The notes beneath the pieces are model-generated. The model was not told where the DNA came from and ran no database searches. It worked only from the letters and a program-made list of their open reading frames with translations. Of a DNA stretch of 64,000 nucleotides, positions 33,654 to 42,008 are shown piece by piece. The stretch is from Alphaproteobacteria bacterium (GTDB taxonomy: Bacteria > Myxococcota_A > UBA796 > GCA-2862545). A program made the translations under genes and the position numbers. Within the stretch, counting starts at the first letter, position 1. Each line of letters begins with the position of its first letter. The stretch spans positions 62,001-126,000 of the forward strand of contig JACKEP010000006.1 in the NCBI GenBank assembly GCA_020632915.1, read 5' to 3'.

Positions 33654-34927
33654 TGCGGCGCGACCTGCTCGGGGTCGCTGCGGTCGTCCTCGTGGGGCTG
33701 TCGGCGTGCGGTGGCGACGCCGCGCCGGCGCCAGATGCGACGGTGCCGGTCACGCCCGCTGCGTGGTCGGCCGACGAGGTCCGGCAGCTGCAGCGCATGC
33801 GCCTGGTCTCCGCGTTTCCGCCGGACCCCACGAACCGCTGGGCGGACGACGCCGACGCGGCGGCGCTCGGACGTCGGCTGTTCTACGATCCGGGGCTGTC
33901 GGCGAGCGGGCGGTTCAGCTGCGCGTCCTGCCACGATCCCGCCCGTCACTTCACCGACGGGCTGCCGCGCGCGGTGGCGGCGGGGGAGGCGGCGCGCAAC
34001 ACGCCGGCCCTGGAGGGCAGCCAGGCCGGCCCCTGGTACTTCTGGGACGGACGGGCCGACTCCCTCTGGTCGCAGGCGGCCGGGCCGATCGAGGCCGCCG
34101 TCGAGATGGACAGCGACCGCATGCACGTCGCCCGCTACGTGCTGCGGGCCTATGCCGCGCCGTACGCGGCCCTGTTCGGGGCGCCCCCCGACCTGTCGGA
34201 CCCGGCCCGCTTCCCAGCCCGGGCGCGTCCCGACGATGGCGCGGCCGGCCAGGCGTGGGCGGCGATGGCGGCGGACGATCGCGACGCCGTCGATGCCGTG
34301 TTCGTCCACGTGCTCAAGGCGCTCGCCGCGTTCGAGCGCACGATGGTGCCCGGGGAGGCGCCGTTCGACCGCTACGTCGACGCGGTCACCGGGGGCGATC
34401 CCCATGGCGGTGGGGCCCTCGACGACGACGCGGTCGCGGGGCTGTCGCTGTTCCTGCGTCGTGGCAACTGCGTGGCGTGCCACCACGGGCCGTGGCTGTC
34501 GGACGGCGCGTTCCACGCGCTCGGCGTGCCCGACGCCCAGGGCTACGACCCCGGCCGCACCGTCGGCGCCGCGCAGGTGCTCAAGGCGCCGTTCAACTGC
34601 CAGGGCGCCTTCTCCGACACCACCACGTGCGAGGAGCTGCGCTACCTCAACCCGACGTTCGACGACTTCCGCTCGGCCTTCAAGACGCCCACGCTCCGCA
34701 ACGTCACCCAGACCGCGCCCTACATGCACCAGGGGCAGCTCGCCACGCTGCGGGACGTGCTCGACTTCTACGCTGTGCTGCCGGGCGCGCCGATGATCGG
34801 GCACCGGGAGCTGACGCTGGTGCCGCTGGGCCTGACGGAGGCCGAGACGCGCCAGCTGATCGCGTTCCTCGGCAGCCTGGAGGCGCCGGTGCGCCCCGAG
34901 GTGCTGCCGCCGGTCACGTCCCCGTAG
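33653..34927 (+). CDS. MauG/CcpA-like di-haem cytochrome c lipoprotein
   Basis: 424 residues. The signal ends in L-S-A-C (about Cys19). Two CxxCH haem sites are present: FSCASCHDPARHF near residue 90 and GNCVACHHGPWLSDGAFHALG near residue 273. They flank the conserved WDGRADSLWSQAAGPI segment, and the later TPTLRNVTQTAPYMHQGQ carries the second-haem region, all as in the di-haem peroxidase/MauG superfamily. Members reduce peroxide or oxidise protein side chains; the substrate here is unknown. It is coupled to the YtkA-like gene and ends overlapping the SURF1 gene by 14 bases in the opposite direction. Confidence 0.9.
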   Translation: MRRDLLGVAAVVLVGLSACGGDAAPAPDATVPVTPAAWSADEVRQLQRMRLVSAFPPDPTNRWADDADAAALGRRLFYDPGLSASGRFSCASCHDPARHFTDGLPRAVAAGEAARNTPALEGSQAGPWYFWDGRADSLWSQAAGPIEAAVEMDSDRMHVARYVLRAYAAPYAALFGAPPDLSDPARFPARARPDDGAAGQAWAAMAADDRDAVDAVFVHVLKALAAFERTMVPGEAPFDRYVDAVTGGDPHGGGALDDDAVAGLSLFLRRGNCVACHHGPWLSDGAFHALGVPDAQGYDPGRTVGAAQVLKAPFNCQGAFSDTTTCEELRYLNPTFDDFRSAFKTPTLRNVTQTAPYMHQGQLATLRDVLDFYAVLPGAPMIGHRELTLVPLGLTEAETRQLIAFLGSLEAPVRPEVLPPVTSP

Positions 34928-35687
34928 CGGCGAGGCGTCGGGCGCGCCGCACGCCGGCGTAGACCCAGGTGCCGAGCAGGGTCAGCGCGATCAGGAACCA
35001 CTGCACGGCGTACTCGAGGTGGCCGATGCGCTTGGGCTCGGCGACGTAGCCACCCACCGGCAGTGGCGCGCGGGCCTTGAGCTGGCCGCGGGTGAGCTCG
35101 GGGCCCACCACCACCAGCACGGGGACGAGCCCGGGCACCTGGGCGGCGATGGCGGCGTAGGGCGGCCCGACGACGCCCGTGGTGCAGCCCCCGACGCTGC
35201 TGGTCTCCTGCGGCCACCGCTCGGGGTGACCGTCGGAAGCCGGGAGGGGACGGATGTCGGCGTTGCCCGTGAGCGCGACGAGCAGGCCCTCCACCTGCAC
35301 GTCACCGTCCGTGCGGATCGCCGCCAGGGTGTCCTGCCAGCCTTCGCTCGGGATCCAGCCCCGGTTGACGAGCACGCGGTGGTCGCCGGTGTCGAGGACC
35401 TGCAGCACGTCGAAGCCCGGGTTGCCGAACTCGAAGCGCCCGGCGACGAGGAACGGTCCGTCGTCGGTGTAGGTGCCGGTCAGCACGGCCTTGCGCCAGC
35501 CGAGGCTGTCGGCGCCGTCGGAGAGGTCGGCGTTGGTGGCCGGGTCGCCGTACAGGCGCGCGTGGACCTCGTCGCGCAGCGCGCCGGCCGCGTGGTGGCG
35601 CCGCAGCTGCCACATGCCGAGGTTGACCAGGATGACGAGGCCGACGGCGACGAAGAGCGTGGGGATGAGGGCAGGTCGGAAGGGCAC
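34914..35687 (-). CDS. SURF1-family oxidase assembly protein
   Basis: 257 residues. A membrane helix at each end (about 6-24 and 222-240) encloses an extracytoplasmic domain. NLGMWQLRRHHAA, the glycine-rich VLVNRGWIPSEGW and the final RIGHLEYAVQWFLIAL are SURF1 signatures. SURF1 assists haem a/a3 insertion into subunit I. The GTG at 35687 is preferred because GGAG lies five bases upstream; GTG 35717 would add ten residues and has no ribosome site. It converges with the di-haem gene, placing an assembly factor beside, but on the opposite strand to, the oxidase operon. Confidence 0.88.
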   Translation of the reverse strand: MPFRPALIPTLFVAVGLVILVNLGMWQLRRHHAAGALRDEVHARLYGDPATNADLSDGADSLGWRKAVLTGTYTDDGPFLVAGRFEFGNPGFDVLQVLDTGDHRVLVNRGWIPSEGWQDTLAAIRTDGDVQVEGLLVALTGNADIRPLPASDGHPERWPQETSSVGGCTTGVVGPPYAAIAAQVPGLVPVLVVVGPELTRGQLKARAPLPVGGYVAEPKRIGHLEYAVQWFLIALTLLGTWVYAGVRRARRLAATGT

Positions 35688-35747
35688 GGCGACTCCGGGC
35701 GAGCCCGTAACCGTCACCCCAGGCCCGGGCCCCGCAGCACGGCGTCG

Positions 35748-36347
35748 CTACCGTGTGGACCCGCGGCGCGGCACGGGCGCGGAGAACGTGAACCCGACGG
35801 TGGCCGCGAGCACGGGCTCGGCGTGGAGCGCGTCGACGTCGACCCCGGTCTCTACGCGGAGGGCGAGTCCGGCATGGGGGCGGAAGCGGTAGACGACGTC
35901 GCCGGCGAGGCGCGCCGTGCCGCCGGCGAGCCGGGTGCCGGGGGTGGTCGATGCGTCGAGCGTGGTCTCGAGCAGCGGACCGCCCAGCACCGCCACGTGG
36001 AGCCCGACCACGAGGAGGTCGACGCCGCGCCGCACCTCGAGCATCGGCGCCGAGCGCAGCGTGCGTCGGCCCGGCGCGAGCTGGACGTCCTGGCGGAAGC
36101 GCGCGCCCACGCCCCAGTGGCGGCCGAGGGCGTAGTCGTCGTCGTAGCGACCCAGCCAGCCGCCGACCGCGGCCGTCCAGCCCACCCCGGGCGTGAACGG
36201 CAGGTCGCCGGCGCCCAGCCCCACGCCGACGTCGACGTACCAGCCCGCCTTGTCGCCGCCGAGCGCGGCGTGTGCCGGCGACGTGGCGAGCAGGGCTGCG
36301 AACACGGTGGCGAGGGGCGCCACGGCGCGGAGGCGGCGCACGGACAT
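35748..36347 (-). CDS. Exported protein, possible outer-membrane beta-barrel
   Basis: 199 residues. The signal peptide ends at AHA (about residue 27). The mature part alternates short beta strands with Gly/Asp turns (GWYVDVGVGLGAG, WTAAVGGWLGRYDDDYALGRHWGVGARFRQDV, VVYRFRPHAGLALRVETG) and closes with a VGFTFSAP strand, as in small outer-membrane barrels. No family was recognised. The ATG overlaps the stop of the upstream gene (TGATG). The gene ends 60 bases before the SURF1 start. Confidence 0.55.
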   Translation of the reverse strand: MSVRRLRAVAPLATVFAALLATSPAHAALGGDKAGWYVDVGVGLGAGDLPFTPGVGWTAAVGGWLGRYDDDYALGRHWGVGARFRQDVQLAPGRRTLRSAPMLEVRRGVDLLVVGLHVAVLGGPLLETTLDASTTPGTRLAGGTARLAGDVVYRFRPHAGLALRVETGVDVDALHAEPVLAATVGFTFSAPVPRRGSTR

Positions 36348-38488
36348 CAGGGGACCTCGTCGGGGACTGCCGCCGGGGAGCGCAGCCAGGTGGGGGCGGT
36401 GACGGCCCAGGCGTCCCCGGTGGTGGACCACGCCAGGGCCGCCACCCACGTGCCCGGTGTGAGCGTGTCCTGCCAGACGACGCGGCCGGCTTCGACCGGA
36501 TGGGTGACGAGCACGCGGCCCCCGTCGGTGATCAGGCTCACGCGATCGATGGCGGTTCCGGCGCGCTGCACCACCACCCGCAGCGAGCGCACGCCGTCGG
36601 GCAGCGCCGCGTCGGTGTCGCTGTCGGCGTTCGCGTCCGTGTCGGTGTCGGCCTGCGGACGCGGCACGATGGCGCCGGGTCCCACGCCGTCGACGGTCAG
36701 GTCGACCCACGCGCCCGTGCCGGTGCTGAACCGGGCGAAGGTCAGCGCGCGCTCCAGGTCCACCGTGCCCCAGCCCGTCGCTGCGCCCACGTCGAGCCAG
36801 TGGTACGGCCCGCTCGGGCGGAGGAAGCGCCCCGCGTCGAGCCACGCGAACCAGGTCGACCACGCGGTGAACGGGGGCACACCCGGGGCGGGCAGGGCCA
36901 CGAGGTCGGGCGCGTGGGCCAGCGTCCACGGGTCTGCGGCCAGGGCGAGCCACGCAAGGTCCACCCGCGTGGTGCGCCCGACGCCGTCACCGCCCCAGGC
37001 GGCGGCGAAGGCCTGCCAGGGGTCGAGGTCGCGGACAGGCGGCGCACCGTGGCCGGAGCGGCGCGGGGTGGCCCGGAACGGCCACGCCTGGATGTGCCAG
37101 CCGGCCGGCGAGGTCAGCGTGACGGCGTCGTCCAGGCGGATGCGATCGACGTCGTCCTCGTAGGCGCCGGCGTCCTCGACGTCGTCCTCGGCGGTGGTGA
37201 TCGCCCAGGCGATGCCCTCGACGACCGCGTCGCTCGTGCGGGTGGCAGCGCTCGCGCGCAGCGTGCGGGCGCGGCTGCCGGGCCAGGCGAGGGACGCGAG
37301 CACGTGGGTGGTGGCGGTCACGCCCGGGTCGACCAGCATGGTGACCGGCACCGCGCCGCCGGCGGGCACGTCGACTCGGGTCTGCACGGGCAGCACGCCG
37401 GGGCCCCCCTCGAGCGCGAGGTCGAACGTGCCCGCGCCCGTGGGCAGCGACGCACCGCCGGCGGGGATGCGCAGCGTGGTCTGCGTGCCGTCGGCGTCGG
37501 TCCACCGCGCGCGCAGCGGGTGGAGCGTGGGGCGGCCCGACCAGTACACGATGAGGTCGATCTGGCCCGCGTCGCCCACGGGGACGGTGACCGCCTCGCC
37601 CGGCGCCGTGGGGGGGCCGTCGGCGTGGGCCGTCGCGCGGGCGACCAGCGCGTCCACGTCCGCGGGGATCACGGCGTCGAAGGTGCCGTCGGTGACGGGC
37701 AGCCAGCCCACCACCGCCGCGCCCCGGTACAGGTCGATGCGCTCGGCGTCCGTCGCGGAGCCGCCGACGTGCTGCGACGGACCGGGTCGCTCGGCCCACG
37801 CCGTCGCCGGGTCGCCGATCAGCAGCCGGTGGGCGTCGCGCAGGCGCACCGCGCCGCCGAGGTCCTCGTCGACGGTGCCGTCGTGGCCGAGCACGAGCCG
37901 GTCGCTCGCGAGCCAGCCGTCGACCCAGGTCATCGCGTCGGATGGGTGCACCCACAGGCCATCGGCGCCTTCGACCTCCAGCCACGGGCTGCCCGCGGTC
38001 ACCCGCCAGGTCACCGCGCGCACCTCGCCGTCGTGGGCCGACGGCGGTCGGTCGGGCAGGGAGCGGACCGTGCCGGTGACCGTGACGTGGTCGTCGCCGG
38101 CGTCGAGCGTGTCGACGGCGAGCCAGCCGTCGGCGACGAGCGGAGCGATCTCGTGCACGCCGTCGGCGCGACCCCACGGCGCCGCGTCGATCACGGTGCC
38201 GCCGCCGAGGCCGGCGAGGGTGAGCGCGGACTCGGGGCTGCGCAGCACCACCCGGAAGCGGTCGTTCGCCAGCCAGAGGTCGGCGCCCGTGCCCTCGCCG
38301 TTGGCCACGAACAGCTGGTCGGCACACACCACCGGGCCCACCCACACCGTGCCCTCGGCGAGCGGCACCGTCGGGCAGGTGACCGCTGCGGCGGGTGGGG
38401 CGGTGGGCGCTGCGCACGCACCCAGGCCACACGCCAGTCCGCAGGCCAGCGAGCGCGGGCGCCAGGGCAGGAGCGGACGACGGGCGAT
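36347..38488 (-). CDS. Large lipoprotein of unknown function, possible ATC start
   Basis: About 713 residues if started at the ATC of 38488. That codon stands nine bases behind a perfect AGGAGG and opens a good lipoprotein signal: MARRPLLPWRPRSL then ACGLACGLGAC, with Cys near residue 25. The first conventional start, GTG 38368, has no ribosome site and would remove the whole signal, leaving a protein without an export signal. A sequencing error (ATG to ATC) is an alternative. The body is beta-rich with repeated Ig-like strands. Near the C-terminal end is an Asp/Thr linker (ADTDTDANADSDTDAA), then DGVRSLRVVVQRAG and TLTPGTWVAALAW. I recognise no enzyme motif. It is coupled downstream to the putative barrel protein and follows the lipoprotein gene at 38493 by four bases. 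Confidence 0.55.
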   Translation of the reverse strand: MARRPLLPWRPRSLACGLACGLGACAAPTAPPAAAVTCPTVPLAEGTVWVGPVVCADQLFVANGEGTGADLWLANDRFRVVLRSPESALTLAGLGGGTVIDAAPWGRADGVHEIAPLVADGWLAVDTLDAGDDHVTVTGTVRSLPDRPPSAHDGEVRAVTWRVTAGSPWLEVEGADGLWVHPSDAMTWVDGWLASDRLVLGHDGTVDEDLGGAVRLRDAHRLLIGDPATAWAERPGPSQHVGGSATDAERIDLYRGAAVVGWLPVTDGTFDAVIPADVDALVARATAHADGPPTAPGEAVTVPVGDAGQIDLIVYWSGRPTLHPLRARWTDADGTQTTLRIPAGGASLPTGAGTFDLALEGGPGVLPVQTRVDVPAGGAVPVTMLVDPGVTATTHVLASLAWPGSRARTLRASAATRTSDAVVEGIAWAITTAEDDVEDAGAYEDDVDRIRLDDAVTLTSPAGWHIQAWPFRATPRRSGHGAPPVRDLDPWQAFAAAWGGDGVGRTTRVDLAWLALAADPWTLAHAPDLVALPAPGVPPFTAWSTWFAWLDAGRFLRPSGPYHWLDVGAATGWGTVDLERALTFARFSTGTGAWVDLTVDGVGPGAIVPRPQADTDTDANADSDTDAALPDGVRSLRVVVQRAGTAIDRVSLITDGGRVLVTHPVEAGRVVWQDTLTPGTWVAALAWSTTGDAWAVTAPTWLRSPAAVPDEVP

Positions 38489-38492
38489 GGGG

Positions 38493-39254
38493 TCAGCCCT
38501 CCTCGGCGAAGCGGATCCGGATCGGGATGACGCGCGCCTTGCCGGCGAAGCGCTCGGGCAGGTCGCCGGTCCACCACTCCCAGCGACGGGTCTCGCCGGG
38601 CTTCATCGGCACGGTCTTGTCGTCTTCCACAGGCACCGGGAAGTTCCGCAGCGGGGCCACCACCGGCCACTCCCGGTAGCCGAGCGAGTGCCCGTCGGCG
38701 TCGAGGTAGTGGATGCGGTACCACAGCTGGACGATGGTCTTGTCGCCCTCGTTGGTGACGTCGACCACGAAGGCCTTGCCGTTCATCGGGCCGGTGGGGT
38801 CCTCGGCGAGGTTGACGTCGTGGATGTCCATGGGGCCGTTGGACAGGTGGGGCGCGTACGTGGTGGCCTCCAGGCCGTCCCGTGCCGGGGTGCCGCGCTT
38901 GTCGCGGGGCTTGGGGTATTCGTCGAGGAAGGTCTTCCAGGCCTCGGGCGTGGCCTCCCACTCGGCCCACGCGAACAGGCTCGCCTCGCGCTCGGCGATC
39001 GCGGCGTCGGTGTGCTGGCCCTTGGGGAAGCGCTCCAGGTAGGCGTCCCAGTCCTCGAGCTTGCCGCTGTCACGCGCCTTGGCGAGGTAGAGCTCCTCCA
39101 GCCGCACCTGGGCACGGAACACGTTCGGCCCGGTGGTGTGATCGGCCAGGTAGGCCTCGTAGGCCGGGATGGTGTCCTCGCGCTGCACGGCGCCGAAGTC
39201 GTCGCAGGCGAGGCCCGTGGCGAGCAGGAGGGACAGGCAGAGGACACGTCGCAT
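38493..39254 (-). CDS. Lipoprotein with TPR-like helical repeats
   Basis: 253 residues. The signal ends in G-L-A-C (about Cys17). Residues about 25-120 contain three helical repeats of the same build (AYEAYLADHTTG, WDAYLERFPKGQH, AWKTFLDEYPKPR), an aromatic-rich TPR-like array for protein contacts. The C-terminal half is a beta domain with GKAFVVDVTNEGDKTIVQLWYRIHY and GETRRWEWWTGDLPERF. The ATG at 39254 follows GGAG by six bases. It begins the block with the large lipoprotein and the putative barrel protein; the set looks like an envelope complex. SURF1 follows on the same strand 60 bases after the block. Confidence 0.55.
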   Translation of the reverse strand: MRRVLCLSLLLATGLACDDFGAVQREDTIPAYEAYLADHTTGPNVFRAQVRLEELYLAKARDSGKLEDWDAYLERFPKGQHTDAAIAEREASLFAWAEWEATPEAWKTFLDEYPKPRDKRGTPARDGLEATTYAPHLSNGPMDIHDVNLAEDPTGPMNGKAFVVDVTNEGDKTIVQLWYRIHYLDADGHSLGYREWPVVAPLRNFPVPVEDDKTVPMKPGETRRWEWWTGDLPERFAGKARVIPIRIRFAEEG

Positions 39255-39353
39255 CGGCGCTCCGGGGGTGGCGAGCCGCATCGTCGCCGCTGACGCCGGG
39301 CTGTGCAAGGGCCGGGTTCGCGGCCTGACCGGACCTTGGTTAGCTGGGCCTGG

Positions 39354-40040
39354 ATGAACACGCACCGCCAGCACGAACGCACCGTCGTCGACCGGGCCAC
39401 CACGCTCCGGGTGTCGGAGATCTACGCCTCGGTCCAGGGCGAGTCCACCCACGCCGGCAAGCCCTGCACGTTCGTCCGGCTCACGGGCTGCAACCTGCGC
39501 TGCACATGGTGCGACTCCCCGCACACGTTCACGGGGGGCGTCCATCGCGCGCTGGGCGACGTGCTCGACGAGGTGGCGGCGCTCGGCCTGCACACCGTCG
39601 AGGTCACCGGCGGCGAGCCGCTCGTGCAGAAGGCGGCGATCCCGCTGCTGCGTGCCCTGGTCGACGCCGGCCACGAGGTCCTCCTCGAGACGTCGGGCAG
39701 CCGGTCGATCGCCGACGTGCCCCCCGAGGTCCACGTCATCCTCGACCTGAAGTGCCCCGGCTCGGGCGAGGTCGAGGCCAACGACTGGTCGAACGTGGCG
39801 CGGCTGCTGCCCCACCACGAGGTCAAGCTCGTGGTCGCCTCGCGCGACGACTACGTGTGGGCGCGCGACGTGATCGCGCGGCACGCCCTGCACACGCGGT
39901 GCACGGTGCTGCTGAGCCCGGCGTGGGGCCTGGTCGATCCGCAGGCGCTCGTCGCCTGGATGGTCGCCGACCGCCTGCCGGCGCGCCTGAACCTGCAGCT
40001 GCACAAGTACGTCTGGACGCCCGACACCCTGGGCGTCTGA
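39354..40040 (+). CDS. queE: 7-carboxy-7-deazaguanine synthase (QueE), radical SAM
   Basis: 228 residues. It converts carboxy-tetrahydropterin to 7-carboxy-7-deazaguanine in queuosine biosynthesis. LRVSEIYASVQGESTHAGKPC at the start (split) and GCNLRCTWCDSPHTF carry the Cys-x3-Cys-x2-Cys that binds the 4Fe-4S cluster. VEVTGGEPLVQ is the SAM-binding glycine-rich motif, and LDLKCPGSGE and LQLHKYVW are QueE-specific. A GGTTAG element 15 bases upstream of the ATG is a candidate -10 of a short-leader promoter. No other que gene lies in the window. Confidence 0.93.
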   Translation: MNTHRQHERTVVDRATTLRVSEIYASVQGESTHAGKPCTFVRLTGCNLRCTWCDSPHTFTGGVHRALGDVLDEVAALGLHTVEVTGGEPLVQKAAIPLLRALVDAGHEVLLETSGSRSIADVPPEVHVILDLKCPGSGEVEANDWSNVARLLPHHEVKLVVASRDDYVWARDVIARHALHTRCTVLLSPAWGLVDPQALVAWMVADRLPARLNLQLHKYVWTPDTLGV

Positions 40041-40075
40041 CCGTCCGTGGGAACCCGGGGGCCCTGAGCAGCGAC

Positions 40076-40101
40076 GGCGGGCCTCCTCGCGAAGACCCGC
40101 C
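40076..40101. terminator. Hairpin between convergent queE and the 40144 gene
   Basis: GGCGGG (40076-40081) pairs with CCCGCC (40096-40101) around a 14-base loop, 36 bases after the queE stop and 43 bases from the opposing stop. Both strands could use it. There is no T-run, so support is weak. Confidence 0.25.
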
Positions 40102-40143
40102 GCCTGCGGTGGACGTCGGCCCCCCGGAGGGGAGGCGCGCGCC

Positions 40144-40914
40144 CTACGCGAGGGCTTCGCGGAAGTGGTGGGCGCGGTCCTCGACCACGTTCCAGAACTG
40201 CTTCCACGGACCGCGCGCCATGAGGTCGCCACCGAAGTAGATCGGCGGCTTCACGGGATCGTAGCCGCGCGGCAGGACGGTGAGCTCCTGGCGGCGGTTC
40301 TCGATGCGCTCACGGTGCTCTTCGAGGCGACGCACGGTGCCGTCGACCAACGTGTAGAAGCCGTCGATCAGCTCCTCGAGCTCGGCGCGGTCGAGCGTGG
40401 CCGTGGCCGCGTCGATCCAGGTGCCGCCGAAGATGGCGAGGAAGTGGCGGAAGGCGAGGTAGCCGCGGTTCATGAGCTCGCGGGCGATCGCCCACTCCTC
40501 GGCGGTGAGCTCGTCCTTGGACTGCATCAGGTGGTAGAGGCGGCCCAGGCGCAGCTCGGTGACGTACATCGCCTGGCGCATCAGCAGCATCACGTTGCGC
40601 GAGCCCTCGATGGACGGGCGCTGGGCGTGCCACTTGAGCTTCTTGATGTGGCGGTCCATGTACTTCTGCATGCCGCTCGAGATGGCGTGCTCGTCCTCGT
40701 AGGTGGTGACCTTGAGGCAGACCGGATCCGGCTCGGGGATGGGCTCGAGGAGGGCCTCGCCCTCGACGGAGCGCGGGATGTTCAGCCGATCGAAGAAGTC
40801 CGCGATGCGGTCGACGGGCTCCTCGGTGAACACCGACACGACCGTGGAGACGAACTCGACCTCGCTCTTCGCCGCCTGGCGGACCAGGCTCGAGATGGTG
40901 ACGGCTTTGGACAT
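40144..40914 (-). CDS. Helical cytosolic protein of unknown function
   Basis: 256 residues, almost wholly alpha-helical, without signal peptide or membrane helix. After an N-terminal EFVSTVVSVFTEEPVDRIADFFDRL region come helices rich in Arg, Glu and Met (QKYMDRHIKKLKWHAQRP, VMLLMRQAMYVTELRLGRLYHLM, EEWAIARELMNRGYLAFRHFLAIFGG, LVDGTVRRLEEHRERIENRR) that could form a coiled-coil bundle. The C-terminus YDPVKPPIYFGGDLMARGPWKQFW looks like a compact, conserved end. I do not recognise a family. It has its own promoter at 40978-41006 and is a single-gene unit between queE and the 41127 pair. Confidence 0.55.
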   Translation of the reverse strand: MSKAVTISSLVRQAAKSEVEFVSTVVSVFTEEPVDRIADFFDRLNIPRSVEGEALLEPIPEPDPVCLKVTTYEDEHAISSGMQKYMDRHIKKLKWHAQRPSIEGSRNVMLLMRQAMYVTELRLGRLYHLMQSKDELTAEEWAIARELMNRGYLAFRHFLAIFGGTWIDAATATLDRAELEELIDGFYTLVDGTVRRLEEHRERIENRRQELTVLPRGYDPVKPPIYFGGDLMARGPWKQFWNVVEDRAHHFREALA

Positions 40915-40977
40915 GTGACAGGCTCCTGGTGGGGACCGCGCCCAGACCCGTGCGGACGGTCGCCCCGGCACCGGGCG

Positions 40978-41006
40978 CATCTAATGCGGGCGAGCAGGGC
41001 GATCAA
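40978..41006 (-). promoter_or_regulatory. Sigma70-type promoter of the 40144-40914 gene
   Basis: On the minus strand TTGATC (41001-41006) and TAGATG (40978-40983) are separated by exactly 17 bases. The -10 ends about 63 bases before the ATG. The -35 matches that of the cta operon promoter. Confidence 0.5.
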
Positions 41007-41053
41007 CCGGCGCGCGACGGGGTCCGGGCGACGTCCGCCGGCGCCCGGTCCGG

Positions 41054-41081
41054 GTGACAGGACGCCGTCGCGGGCGATACG
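41054..41081 (+). promoter_or_regulatory. Candidate promoter of the 41127-43486 pair
   Basis: GTGACA (41054-41059), five of six matches to the -35 consensus, and GATACG (41076-41081) are 16 bases apart, 45 bases before the GTG at 41127. The -10 is weak. Confidence 0.35.
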
Positions 41082-41126
41082 GACGGGGTCTTCCGTCGGC
41101 GTCCCCGCCGGCCGCGCGAGGGTGCC

Positions 41127-42008
41127 GTGGCGCAGCCGCCATCGTCCGGGATCGAGCTCACCGTCACCGGCGTCGTGCCGGAGGGCGTGGTCGCCACCGC
41201 GGCTGCCGGCGGCGCGTGGGTGCTCCGACCGCGACCGGGGCCCGACACGCTGGGACCGTGGGCCACGGAGCTCGGCGTGGTGCATGTCGGGCCGTATCGA
41301 CCCACGGTGACCCTGTGGGAGGTGGTGACGGCCCACCCGGACGGCGTACCCGCGGACGCGGCCGTCGCGCTGCTGCTGCGGCTCGCGGCGGCCTCCGGCC
41401 TGGAGGCGGTCGACCCCGACGCCGTCCACGTCGACGCCGAGGGCCGGATCGTCGAGGCCGCGCCGTGTCTGTCCGGCCTCGATCGCGCCGCGCTCGTCGC
41501 GGCGCTGTTCCGCGGAGAGGTGCCCGCCGGCGAGCCTGGCGCCCTCGAGTCGGCGCTCGCTGCGGCGCCCGATGGCGCGACCGTCGGGCCGTTGCCAGGC
41601 GGCGCAGCCCCCGACCACGACGCCCTGCGCGCCGCGATCGCCCGCGCGATGCCCCAGGTGGCGGCCCACCCCCTCGCGGGCACCGTGCTGACGGTCGGGG
41701 CACCGCCGGTGCCGCGCGCAGCCCCCAAGGTGGTGGTGGCCCGTGTGGCCGCGCTCACGCTGGTGCTCGGGCTCGTGGCGGGGTGGGTGCTGGCGCGTCC
41801 GGCGCCCGCCACGGGTGGCGCTGCGCCGCAGGCCACGGTGCGGGTGTGGTGCGCCCCCGGCACGACGTCGTCCACCGGGGCATCCTCCCGGTGTACGCTG
41901 CAGGTGTGGGACGGTGTCCGGTGGCGCGTGGCCCAGGTGGACACGCACGCGACCGGGTTGTACGACTGTCGGGTCCGCGAGGGAGGGATCGCATGCGACG
42001 AGGGCTGA
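41127..42008 (+). CDS. Single-span membrane protein of unknown function
   Basis: 293 residues from GTG 41127 (GAGGG six bases upstream). Residues 1-205 are cytosolic and Ala/Val/Pro-rich, with an alternating pattern (LTVTGVVPEGVVATAAAGGAWVLRP, LWEVVTAHPDG, LLLRLAAASGLEAVDPDAVHVDAEGRI). The middle part faintly recalls the C-lobe of a kinase-like fold, but no catalytic motif is present. One membrane helix follows at about 207-230 (VVVARVAALTLVLGLVAGWVLA). A short outer domain contains four cysteines (VWCAPG, SRCTLQ, YDCRV, IACDEG) that could make two disulfides. The end overlaps the start of the next gene by 16 bases, so the two are co-expressed. Confidence 0.5.
   Translation: MAQPPSSGIELTVTGVVPEGVVATAAAGGAWVLRPRPGPDTLGPWATELGVVHVGPYRPTVTLWEVVTAHPDGVPADAAVALLLRLAAASGLEAVDPDAVHVDAEGRIVEAAPCLSGLDRAALVAALFRGEVPAGEPGALESALAAAPDGATVGPLPGGAAPDHDALRAAIARAMPQVAAHPLAGTVLTVGAPPVPRAAPKVVVARVAALTLVLGLVAGWVLARPAPATGGAAPQATVRVWCAPGTTSSTGASSRCTLQVWDGVRWRVAQVDTHATGLYDCRVREGGIACDEG

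Noticed and set aside
35687..35717. GTG 35717 as start of SURF1
   Set aside because: No ribosome site, while GTG 35687 has GGAG at correct spacing and leads straight into the first membrane helix.
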